From contig JAIRSA010000063.1 in NCBI GenBank assembly GCA_031255695.1, forward strand, positions 1 through 8,048: a stretch of 8,048 nucleotides of DNA, given 5' to 3'. This stretch comes from Eubacteriales Family XIII. Incertae Sedis bacterium (GTDB taxonomy: Bacteria > Bacillota > Clostridia > Peptostreptococcales > Anaerovoracaceae). A program made the position numbers and the translations under genes. Each line of letters starts with the position of its first letter. Within the stretch, counting starts at the first letter, position 1. This document shows positions 1 through 4,897 of the stretch, one piece after another. Below the pieces are notes generated by a model that was not told where the DNA came from, searched no databases, and saw only the letters and a program-made list of their open reading frames with translations.

Positions 1-354
1 CCGGTATACATCGAGGCCAGCCATGCGCTGTACATCACGGCCACAGCGGTTGCCTACGTGAACATAACGAGCGACGGCGGGACCGGGCCAGGGCCTACCG
101 GGCCTGGCGTGAAGCTGCCAGGCATGACGGTGACGGCACAGTCGATCAGCGTCACATATGACGGCAGCCCGCACATGATACAGCCGGCAGTGACGAACGT
201 GAGCGGCGCATTGGTGAGGTATTCGACCGATGGAGTGACCTACACGGCAGCATTGCCGCCGGGCTGGACCGCAGTCGGAAACTACACCGTATATGTACAG
301 GCGAGCCACGATCTTTACATCACGGCGTCCGCTACAGCCACAGTAGCCATCACG
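1..354 (+). repeat. Two copies of an MBG-like beta-repeat end
   Basis: The peptide encoded at 1-69 (VYIEASHALYIT... ending NIT) matches that at 286-354 (VYVQASHDLYIT... ending AIT) closely, while the DNA has diverged, especially at third positions. The protein is therefore a string of related beta domains of about 80-95 residues, at least two of which reach into the window. More copies probably lie upstream. Confidence 0.7.
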
Positions 355-1188
355 AACGCCGGTGGCGGCGGCGGTGGCGGCGGCGGTGGCGGCGGAGGCG
401 GCGGAGGCGGCGGTCCATTGCCGCCAGCCCCTGACGACGGGCTGACCACGATCGGCGACGACGAGACGCCGCTGGCGGCCTTCCTGGCCGAGCATATCAA
501 ATACCTGAACGGGTATCCGGACGGCACCGTAAGGCCAGATGCAGGCATTACAAGGGCAGAGACTGCGACTGTACTCTTCAGGCTGCTTTCCGACCCGCAG
601 AAGCAGGTCCCGGCAGCATCCACATTCAGCGACGTGGCGGACGGCCTGTGGTACAGCCAAAGCATAGCGTACATGGCAGCCAAGGGTATCCTCAAAGGCT
701 ATGGCGACGCTACATTCCGGCCGAACGCGATGATAACGCGCGCCGAGCTGGTAAGCCTGCTGATGAGGCTCGAAGACACTACGCCGCCGGCAGTAAATGT
801 CGCTTTTGCGGACATCGCGGGCCACTGGGCCGAACAAGACATACTGGGAGCGGCGGCCAAGGGCTGGATCCGTGGCTATGAGGATGGGACATTCAGGCCA
901 CAGAGCGAGGTCACAAGGGCAGAGGTCGTGACGATCGTGAACAACATGCTGAATCGCGGCATAGACATCGAGGACATACCGGCAGACGCCCCAAGCTATG
1001 TAGATCTCAGCGCGTCGCATTGGGCATATGCAGATATAATAGAAGCTTCAGCCCCGGATCATGCGTACACGCGCAAAGAGAACGGGCAGGAAATATGGCA
1101 GCCCTTGGGCGGCGGCGAGCCAGCCCCGGCCGAGGCAGCCACAGAGCCCGGCGCGGGGGCCGCTGCGGAAGCGGCCGCCGGGGCATAA
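1..1188 (+). CDS. SLH-domain cell-surface protein, C-terminal part (5' end outside window)
   Basis: The reading frame is open from the first base, so the start lies upstream; the GTG/ATG codons inside are not real starts. Counting codons from base 1: the end of one beta repeat (1-23), a full MBG-like repeat (about 37-119, with YDGSPH near its start), an 18-glycine linker (121-138), then three SLH modules at about 158-195, 208-257 and 269-319. Each SLH carries a GY-x-D-x-T-x-RP turn and a TRAE helix start. A partial SLH-like tail (SHWAYADIIEAS, ending near EIW) and an Ala/Gly/Glu-rich tail follow. SLH triplets bind secondary cell-wall polysaccharide (established for the family), so the protein should be anchored at the surface with its beta repeats outward. 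The first SLH lacks the usual FSDV-HWA opening, which I believe is common in such proteins. Ligand and true length cannot be judged. SLH assignment is very secure; the MBG assignment is by resemblance. Confidence 0.93.
   Translation, partial: PVYIEASHALYITATAVAYVNITSDGGTGPGPTGPGVKLPGMTVTAQSISVTYDGSPHMIQPAVTNVSGALVRYSTDGVTYTAALPPGWTAVGNYTVYVQASHDLYITASATATVAITNAGGGGGGGGGGGGGGGGGGPLPPAPDDGLTTIGDDETPLAAFLAEHIKYLNGYPDGTVRPDAGITRAETATVLFRLLSDPQKQVPAASTFSDVADGLWYSQSIAYMAAKGILKGYGDATFRPNAMITRAELVSLLMRLEDTTPPAVNVAFADIAGHWAEQDILGAAAKGWIRGYEDGTFRPQSEVTRAEVVTIVNNMLNRGIDIEDIPADAPSYVDLSASHWAYADIIEASAPDHAYTRKENGQEIWQPLGGGEPAPAEAATEPGAGAAAEAAAGA
361..414 (+). repeat. Poly-glycine linker, 18 consecutive Gly codons
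   Basis: Eighteen uninterrupted glycine codons separate the beta repeats from the SLH module. At DNA level the tract is three near-identical 12-bp units (GGT GGC GGC GGC type) followed by two 9-bp units (GGA GGC GGC) and a closing GGT. All units are multiples of 3, so slippage would change linker length without breaking the frame. It probably acts as a flexible hinge. Confidence 0.9.
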
Positions 1189-1205
1189 GGTTAGGCAATG
1201 GCGGG

Positions 1206-1225
1206 GCTGCCACTCTGTAGGCAGC
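1206..1225 (+). terminator. Hairpin after the SLH gene, possible weak terminator
   Basis: GCTGCC (1206-1211) and GGCAGC (1220-1225) form a perfect 6-bp stem around an 8-nt loop, 17 nt after the stop codon. Flanking GGG and CCC runs could extend it with bulges. There is no T tract after it, so intrinsic termination is doubtful. Confidence 0.35.
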
Positions 1226-1268
1226 GGCCCGCGCAACGCAGACAGGACATCAGGCAGCAGAAGGCGCC

Positions 1269-1365
1269 GCCCTATAGGCGCCGGCGGGGGGCAAGCCCTC
1301 ACTGGCCCTATAGGCGCCGGCGGGGGCAAGCCTTCACCGGCCCTATAGGCGCCTCGCTGCAAGCC
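1269..1365. repeat. GC-rich tandem repeat, 36/35-bp unit with palindromic core
   Basis: There are two full units (1269-1304, 1305-1339) and a partial third (1340-1365). Each starts GCCCTATAGGCGCC and the full units continue with a GGCGGGGGCAAGCC-type arm. The core CCTATAGGCGCC (1271-1282, 1307-1318, 1342-1353) is two overlapping palindromes, CCTATAGG and GGCGCC. The units differ by one base in a G run and a few substitutions. Lengths of 36 and 35 do not keep a reading frame, which argues for a non-coding repeat. Confidence 0.85.
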
Positions 1366-1383
1366 TGTGTATATTGGAAGTTG

Positions 1384-1389
1384 CATAAT
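1384..1389 (+). promoter_or_regulatory. Candidate -10 element upstream of the acidic surface protein
   Basis: CATAAT matches the -10 consensus at 5 of 6 positions and lies in the AT-rich stretch just before the 1415 start. No recognisable -35 box lies 16-19 bp upstream, where the tandem repeat ends. The call is weak and rests mainly on base composition. Confidence 0.25.
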
Positions 1390-1414
1390 AAAACAATAGT
1401 CGTGTGGTGTTGAG

Positions 1415-3973
1415 ATGAAAAAATACCGTTCTTCGAAAAAAAGCAGGCTTCTGGCGGCGCACAAGAGAAAGGCGTTGACAAGGAGGAAAAGGGCGGAGGC
1501 ACAGCTCAGATTCCAGATATTGGAAAGAGCCGAAGGTGCCCGCAGGAAGGGCAAGGAGATGCCTTCCGCAGTATCGCTGTCGATCGCGCTGGCCTTCGTG
1601 CTGGTGCCGGCTTCCGCCTACGCGGCAGACGGCTCAGGCGATTATGTGAATGCGGCCGACGTGCTGCCGGCAGCAGCTGCCGCCGCACAGGCGCAGGGGA
1701 CTGTGCCTGACGCGACCGTAGGCGACTACTACAGTGCGCTCCTGGATGAGGGGGCAGGCCTCGCCGGCTTTGCGCCGGAAGTGCCCGCCGTGCAGGAAAG
1801 CGTGTCCGCCGGGCCGGGGGCCGGATTGCAGCCAGCGATTGCGGCCACCCCTGCGCTTGAGGAATTTCTAGGCGCCGCGCCCCCGGCAAGCACGCTTGGG
1901 ATGGCCCACGGCAAGGCCTCCGCGAAAGTGGACAGCGGCCGGCATTACAAGAATCTGGAGCGGCGTTCGTCCGATGGGGTGAAGCTTGCTTTGCAGAAGC
2001 CGCCGGCACCGGCGCCAAGCACTGCTGGGATGCTGGTCGGGGAGATCGCTTCTGCGGACTCCATAGACTGGTCTGGCAGCGCGGCCGAAGCCGCAGCGTA
2101 TAGCGCGGTCGACATAGCGGGCACCTTCGTGGTCGGCATAGCGGGCGGCAGCAGCGATGTGGTGGACGCGGAGACGCCGGCCGTCCAGGCCTCTGCAGAA
2201 CTGGCAGAGTTCATTGACAAGCTGCCGGCAGACGACGCGGACGGCGGGGCTGCCGCTTCGGCGGATACCGCCATAGCCACAGCGGGCAGCGGGGACGCCT
2301 CGGCAGGCGCCACCATAGAGACGGAGGGCGGCGAGGGCATACCGACGGATGGCGCCGTAGGCGCATCGGACAGCGAAGACGCCTTGACAGATGCCGCCAT
2401 AGCGGCGGAAGGCGGCGAGGGCATACCGACAGATAGCGCCGTAAACGCAGCGGACAGTGGGGACGCCCCGACAGACGCCGCCATAGCGGCAGAAGACGAG
2501 GGCATACCGACAGATAGCGCCGTAAACGCAGCGGACAGTGGGGACGCTCCGACGGATGCCGCCATAGCAGCAGAAGGCAAGGATATCGGCAAGGGCGGGG
2601 CAGGCCGGAATGGCGGCGCAGGAAAAGGCGCCGTTGGGCAGCCCGCAGATATAGCAAAGGGAGAAGCCGGGCAGCCTGCCGACATAGGCAAGGGCGGCAA
2701 CAATAAGCCCGCTGTCACAGGCGATGGCGAAACGGACAGCACGGAACCGACGCAGGGCGATGGCCCGGCGGATGTGCCGACAGAAGACGGCACTGCGGAT
2801 CCGGCTGCCGGCGCGGACGCTATCCTGCCTGACAGCGAAGACGATCCGGACGCCGGTCCGGACGGGGCCACGCATGACGGCGAAGACGATCTGGACGCCG
2901 GCCCGGACGGGGCCACGCCTGACGGGGACGGCGATCCGGCCACCGACGTGGACGTGATCCTGCCCAAGGATGAGGATCAGGCGCTGCCGGACGATATAGG
3001 CGGAGAGGGCGCCGGTACGGACAACATAGCCGAACAGGCCGACAGGCCGCTGAACTATACGATAAACTTCTCGGCGGACAGCGAAGGCGTGGTATATGGC
3101 AGGGTCTATGGTTCCGCGTCGGACAGACCCGCAGGGAATGCCACAAGCATACAGGATGAGTTCATGCTGAGGCTTGTGGGGGATAACGGGTCTTCGTATT
3201 CGTTTTCCATATTTGACGGCGCGAAGCTCAATCTCACAGGCCTGCCGGATGGGTATTACTGCGCTGCGGTAGCGCGGGCGACCTACGGTTTCGAGCTGGA
3301 TTCGATCCAGCTTGGGGGAGAGTATATAAGCGAGAACGACACATTCGTGATAATAGACGGCGAGATGGAGTCGTCGCTGAAGGTGAACTTCAGGCGCAGC
3401 AGCAAGCGGATCTTCGCCATGGTAGTGGGCGCGGAATTCTCTGCGGGCGTGCCGGATGTCTTTGATCTGCTGGAAGAAGAGCTGTTGGATCCGGAGATCA
3501 CGGACGGCGCGATAGAGATGCCGGATCTGGATGTCACCGAGGGCGCGATAGAGATGCCGGATCCGGATGTCACGGAGGGCGCGATAGGCCCGCCTGACGA
3601 AGATGAGGGCCTTCCGCCTGAAGACGACGAGGAAATTCCGCCCGAAGAGCCTGGCAAGCTGGAAGACGATGACGGCACAGGCGGCGGCGAAGACGGCGGC
3701 AGCCAGGATGAAAACGCCCTTCCGCCCGAAGAAGACGAAGGCCTCCCATCCGGCGGCCCCGGCAAGCTGGAGGATGACGATATGGATCCGGGCGAGCCAG
3801 GCAGGCTGGAGGATGAAAACCTTCCTTCAGGAGACCCCGGCAAGTTCGAAGACGACGGTTCCGGAGCCGGCGGGGCCGGAGACGGCGGCCCTGAATCCGG
3901 CGCGGCCGGCGAGCCTGTAGATGGCGGCTTCGGGCCCGAAGAAGGCGAAGACGGCTTAGAGGGCAAGATCTAG
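1415..3973 (+). CDS. Secreted acidic repeat-rich surface protein, 852 aa, function unknown
   Basis: I do not recognise a family. Residues 1-48 are strikingly basic (19 Lys/Arg). Residues 49-70 form a signal-peptide core ending ASAYA, with likely cleavage between A70 and A71. Then comes a long Ala/Gly/Asp/Glu low-complexity region with internal repeats (about 304-386 and 474-503), a compact beta-rich domain (about 545-676, with LPDGYYCAAV and an alternating hydrophobic pattern), and a very acidic tail with PGKLEDD-type repeats. No LPxTG motif, SLH module, C-terminal membrane helix or dockerin is visible, so it is either released or held by charge or by a partner such as the upstream SLH protein. 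ATG 1415 is the first start after an in-frame stop at 1397-1399 but has no Shine-Dalgarno. ATG 1559 (M49) has AGGAAGG 8 nt upstream, but starting there would leave the signal peptide without a positive n-region. That it is coding and secreted is fairly secure; its role is unknown. Confidence 0.85.
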   Translation: MKKYRSSKKSRLLAAHKRKALTRRKRAEAQLRFQILERAEGARRKGKEMPSAVSLSIALAFVLVPASAYAADGSGDYVNAADVLPAAAAAAQAQGTVPDATVGDYYSALLDEGAGLAGFAPEVPAVQESVSAGPGAGLQPAIAATPALEEFLGAAPPASTLGMAHGKASAKVDSGRHYKNLERRSSDGVKLALQKPPAPAPSTAGMLVGEIASADSIDWSGSAAEAAAYSAVDIAGTFVVGIAGGSSDVVDAETPAVQASAELAEFIDKLPADDADGGAAASADTAIATAGSGDASAGATIETEGGEGIPTDGAVGASDSEDALTDAAIAAEGGEGIPTDSAVNAADSGDAPTDAAIAAEDEGIPTDSAVNAADSGDAPTDAAIAAEGKDIGKGGAGRNGGAGKGAVGQPADIAKGEAGQPADIGKGGNNKPAVTGDGETDSTEPTQGDGPADVPTEDGTADPAAGADAILPDSEDDPDAGPDGATHDGEDDLDAGPDGATPDGDGDPATDVDVILPKDEDQALPDDIGGEGAGTDNIAEQADRPLNYTINFSADSEGVVYGRVYGSASDRPAGNATSIQDEFMLRLVGDNGSSYSFSIFDGAKLNLTGLPDGYYCAAVARATYGFELDSIQLGGEYISENDTFVIIDGEMESSLKVNFRRSSKRIFAMVVGAEFSAGVPDVFDLLEEELLDPEITDGAIEMPDLDVTEGAIEMPDPDVTEGAIGPPDEDEGLPPEDDEEIPPEEPGKLEDDDGTGGGEDGGSQDENALPPEEDEGLPSGGPGKLEDDDMDPGEPGRLEDENLPSGDPGKFEDDGSGAGGAGDGGPESGAAGEPVDGGFGPEEGEDGLEGKI
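2324..2572 (+). repeat. In-frame 84/84/81-bp repeats inside the acidic protein
   Basis: Three consecutive units at 2324-2407, 2408-2491 and 2492-2572 encode 28, 28 and 27 residues of the type EG-x-EGIPTDSAVNAADS followed by GDAPTDAAIAA. Units 2 and 3 share an identical run of about 50 bp, while unit 1 has diverged (GAVGASDSEDALTD). A fourth copy breaks down after its first residues. This indicates recent expansion by recombination or slippage. Confidence 0.9.
2834..2923 (+). repeat. Two 45-bp repeats encoding EDD-x-DAGPDGAT
   Basis: Units 2834-2878 (SEDDPDAGPDGATHD) and 2879-2923 (GEDDLDAGPDGATPD) are direct tandem copies within the low-complexity half of the 852-residue protein, just before its compact domain. 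They add to its strong negative charge. Confidence 0.85.
3503..3592 (+). repeat. 36-bp repeats encoding EGAIEMPD-x-DVT
   Basis: Two full units (3503-3538 and 3539-3574) and a half unit (3575-3592) follow directly after the compact domain and open the acidic tail. The two full units differ at only a few bases. Confidence 0.85.
3599..3860 (+). repeat. Degenerate PGKLEDD repeats in the acidic tail
   Basis: Four variants of a PGKLEDDD motif (PGKLEDDDG, PGKLEDDDM, PGRLEDENL, PGKFEDDGS) alternate with LPPEEDEG-type segments. The tail is dominated by Asp, Glu, Gly and Pro and is probably extended and disordered. Divalent-cation or polycation binding is possible but is inference only. Confidence 0.75.
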
Positions 3974-4173
3974 ACAGTATCGGCTTTCACAAGCTGAGCG
4001 CATCGCGTCAACGTCGGTGCCTCAGCTTGTTTATGTACAAGCACGGCCGCCAAGCCGGTCCCCGCCCAGTTCCGCCGGCATTGCGCCTGTAGGTTCGGGT
4101 TAGGCTGCGGTCCAGGCCTCACTGCCCTGCCCACATGCGGACTGCAAGAATGCCAGAATCTTTTAATGCGGAA
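3974..4173. other. Spacer between the acidic protein and the ilvN promoter
   Basis: After the hairpin at 3989-4034, a GC-rich stretch (about 4041-4140) holds no convincing gene on either strand. A segment at 4114-4128 (AGGCCTCACTGCCCT) resembles part of the tandem repeat at 1294-1309 with one mismatch and one gap. From about 4150 the sequence turns AT-rich and leads into the ilvN promoter. Confidence 0.6.
3989..4034 (+). terminator. Terminator hairpin after the acidic surface protein
   Basis: ACAAGCTGAG (3989-3998) and CTCAGCTTGT (4021-4030) are a perfect 10-bp inverted repeat, 15 nt after the stop codon. The 22-nt loop can add a GCA/TGC pairing after a bulge. Only a short T run (TTT at 4030-4032) follows, so it resembles a factor-independent terminator with a weak tail. 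The stem sequence is symmetrical, but no gene reads into it from the right. Confidence 0.65.
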
Positions 4174-4202
4174 TTGTTTTTATTGCGAATCGGTATTATA
4201 AT
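4174..4202 (+). promoter_or_regulatory. Promoter of ilvN
   Basis: TTGTTT (4174-4179) and a perfect TATAAT (4197-4202) are separated by exactly 17 bp in an AT-rich patch of an otherwise GC-rich spacer, a good housekeeping-sigma promoter. The predicted start of transcription, about 7 nt on (near 4209), falls almost on the Shine-Dalgarno, giving a leader of only about 16 nt. No T-box, leader peptide or attenuator fits in so short a leader. Confidence 0.7.
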
Positions 4203-4209
4203 AATTGGC

Positions 4210-4228
4210 AGGAGGTACGATGCAATGA
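4210..4228 (+). promoter_or_regulatory. Ribosome site of ilvN and overlapping two-codon frame
   Basis: AGGAGG (4210-4215) lies 9 nt before the in-frame ATG at 4225, which fixes the ilvN start. A second ATG at 4220, out of frame and 4 nt from the Shine-Dalgarno, reads ATG CAA TGA (4220-4228). Its stop overlaps the ilvN start. It could be neutral or could tune initiation. Confidence 0.65.
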
Positions 4229-4725
4229 AGCATACAATTTCAGTGGTCATGGAGAACAAGCCCGGTGTCCTTTCGCGGATTTCCGTGCTGCTAGCGCGCA
4301 AAGGCTTCAATATTGACAGCATTACAGCGGGGCCTACAAGCAATCACGACATCACGAGGATGACGGTGGTTGTGGAGGGCGACGACTATGTTGCCGAACA
4401 GGCGGCGCAGCAGCTGGAAAAACTGATGGATGTGGTGACCGTGCAGCGTCTTGATGACCAGAACTCGACGCGCAGGGAGCTGATACTGATCAAGATCAGG
4501 CTCCCCAAAGAGCAGAGGAGCGAGATCATTGACCTTGCCAAGATCATGGAATGCGAGATTGTGGATATCACGCATACCACGCTGATGCTTGAGCACAGCG
4601 ACAGGCCGGAGAAGATCGATCTTCTCGTGGATCTGCTTGCGGGCTACGAGATACTTGAGATGGCCAGGGGCGGGGCCATTGCCTTGCAGAAGGGCGAAGA
4701 AGCCGTTTCGGCGCAGGGCAGCTGA
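4225..4725 (+). CDS. ilvN: Acetolactate synthase small (regulatory) subunit, 166 aa
   Basis: IlvN/IlvH binds the catalytic subunit IlvB/IlvI, raises its activity and carries valine feedback inhibition, at the first shared step of valine, leucine and isoleucine synthesis in the cytosol. Residues about 4-77 are the ACT domain (HTISVVMENKPGVLSRIS, then KGFNIDSITAGPT). Residues about 83-157 are the C-terminal domain of the family (RRELILIKI, then LEMARGGAIAL). N11, G14 and N29, known in E. coli IlvH to matter for valine binding, are all present, so valine sensitivity is likely. Length is normal. The start at 4225 is chosen because an upstream in-frame ATG at 4135 would run the protein through the promoter. 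ilvB is usually adjacent but is absent here: the gene stands alone with its own promoter, so its partner must be elsewhere. Confidence 0.96.
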   Translation: MKHTISVVMENKPGVLSRISVLLARKGFNIDSITAGPTSNHDITRMTVVVEGDDYVAEQAAQQLEKLMDVVTVQRLDDQNSTRRELILIKIRLPKEQRSEIIDLAKIMECEIVDITHTTLMLEHSDRPEKIDLLVDLLAGYEILEMARGGAIALQKGEEAVSAQGS

Positions 4726-4741
4726 CAGCCCATGGAATATG

Positions 4742-4775
4742 GGGCGGGCGCGGCCTAGGCGCCGTGCGCCTGCCC
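4742..4775 (+). terminator. GC-rich hairpin after ilvN
   Basis: GGGCGGGCGC (4742-4751) pairs with GCGCCTGCCC (4766-4775) over 10 bp with one G-U pair, around a 14-nt loop, 16 nt after the ilvN stop. No T tract follows. A second perfect palindrome, CGGGCGCCCG, lies at 4795-4804. The structure may slow polymerase or protect the 3' end, but classical intrinsic termination is not supported. Confidence 0.4.
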
Positions 4776-4821
4776 AGCGGGGGGCCCCAGGCATCGGGCG
4801 CCCGCCGAGCCCTACAATACG

Positions 4822-4847
4822 TTATATCTAAAATTGGCATTATATCT
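4822..4847. repeat. Direct repeat TTATATCT upstream of the phosphofructokinase gene
   Basis: TTATATCT occurs at 4822-4829 and again at 4840-4847, 18 bp start to start, in the AT-rich part of the spacer where the promoter should lie. No clear -35/-10 pair stands out; TACAAT at 4813-4818 and the repeats themselves are -10-like. The pair could be an operator or chance. Confidence 0.3.
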
Positions 4848-4897
4848 GCCGCCAAGGAACTAGCAACAGATTATCAACAGAAAAGGAATTTTGCGGT

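Larger units (their letters stand above)
1189..1414. other. Spacer between the two surface-protein genes
   Basis: This 226-bp spacer has three parts: a hairpin region right after the SLH gene, a GC-rich tandem repeat (1269-1365), and an AT-rich 3' end (about 1366-1414) that probably carries the next gene's promoter. A 71-codon frame (1198-1413) also crosses it. It encodes an Arg-rich peptide generated by the tandem repeat and I do not call it a gene, but its TGA ends one base before the next start codon. Confidence 0.6.

Noticed and set aside
315..695. Minus-strand frame with a poly-proline run
   Set aside because: The proline run is the complement of the glycine linker of the SLH protein; the plus-strand frame carries clear SLH domains.
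1269..1365. CRISPR-like array in the first spacer
   Set aside because: The segments between the repeated cores are themselves near-identical copies of about 22 bp, so this is a plain tandem repeat and not repeats with unique spacers. No cas gene is visible.
1480..1486. Perfect AAGGAGG inside the acidic-protein gene
   Set aside because: No in-frame start codon follows at a usable distance; the sequence encodes part of the basic Lys/Arg block.
1868..2967. Long open frames on the minus strand opposite the acidic protein
   Set aside because: They are by-products of GC-rich repeats with few stops. They lack a signal peptide or recognisable domain, whereas the plus frame has a signal peptide, cleavage site, repeats and a compact domain.
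3283..3966. Ser/Pro-rich open frame on the minus strand opposite the acidic tail
   Set aside because: Its composition is simply the complement of Asp/Glu/Gly/Pro repeat codons, with no ribosome site or domain.
4034..4200. T-box or leader-peptide attenuator before ilvN
   Set aside because: No branched-chain codon-rich leader frame, no T-box core and no terminator/antiterminator pair are visible, and the predicted promoter leaves only about 16 nt of leader.
4135..4224. N-terminal extension of IlvN from ATG 4135
   Set aside because: It would encode through the promoter, has no homology to the family N-terminus, and ATG 4225 has a strong Shine-Dalgarno and begins exactly where IlvN proteins begin.
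4871..4879. DnaA-box-like TTATCAACA upstream of pfp
   Set aside because: It is a single site with one mismatch to the usual box, no cluster and no replication gene nearby. It is more likely chance within the repeated CAACAGA sequence.
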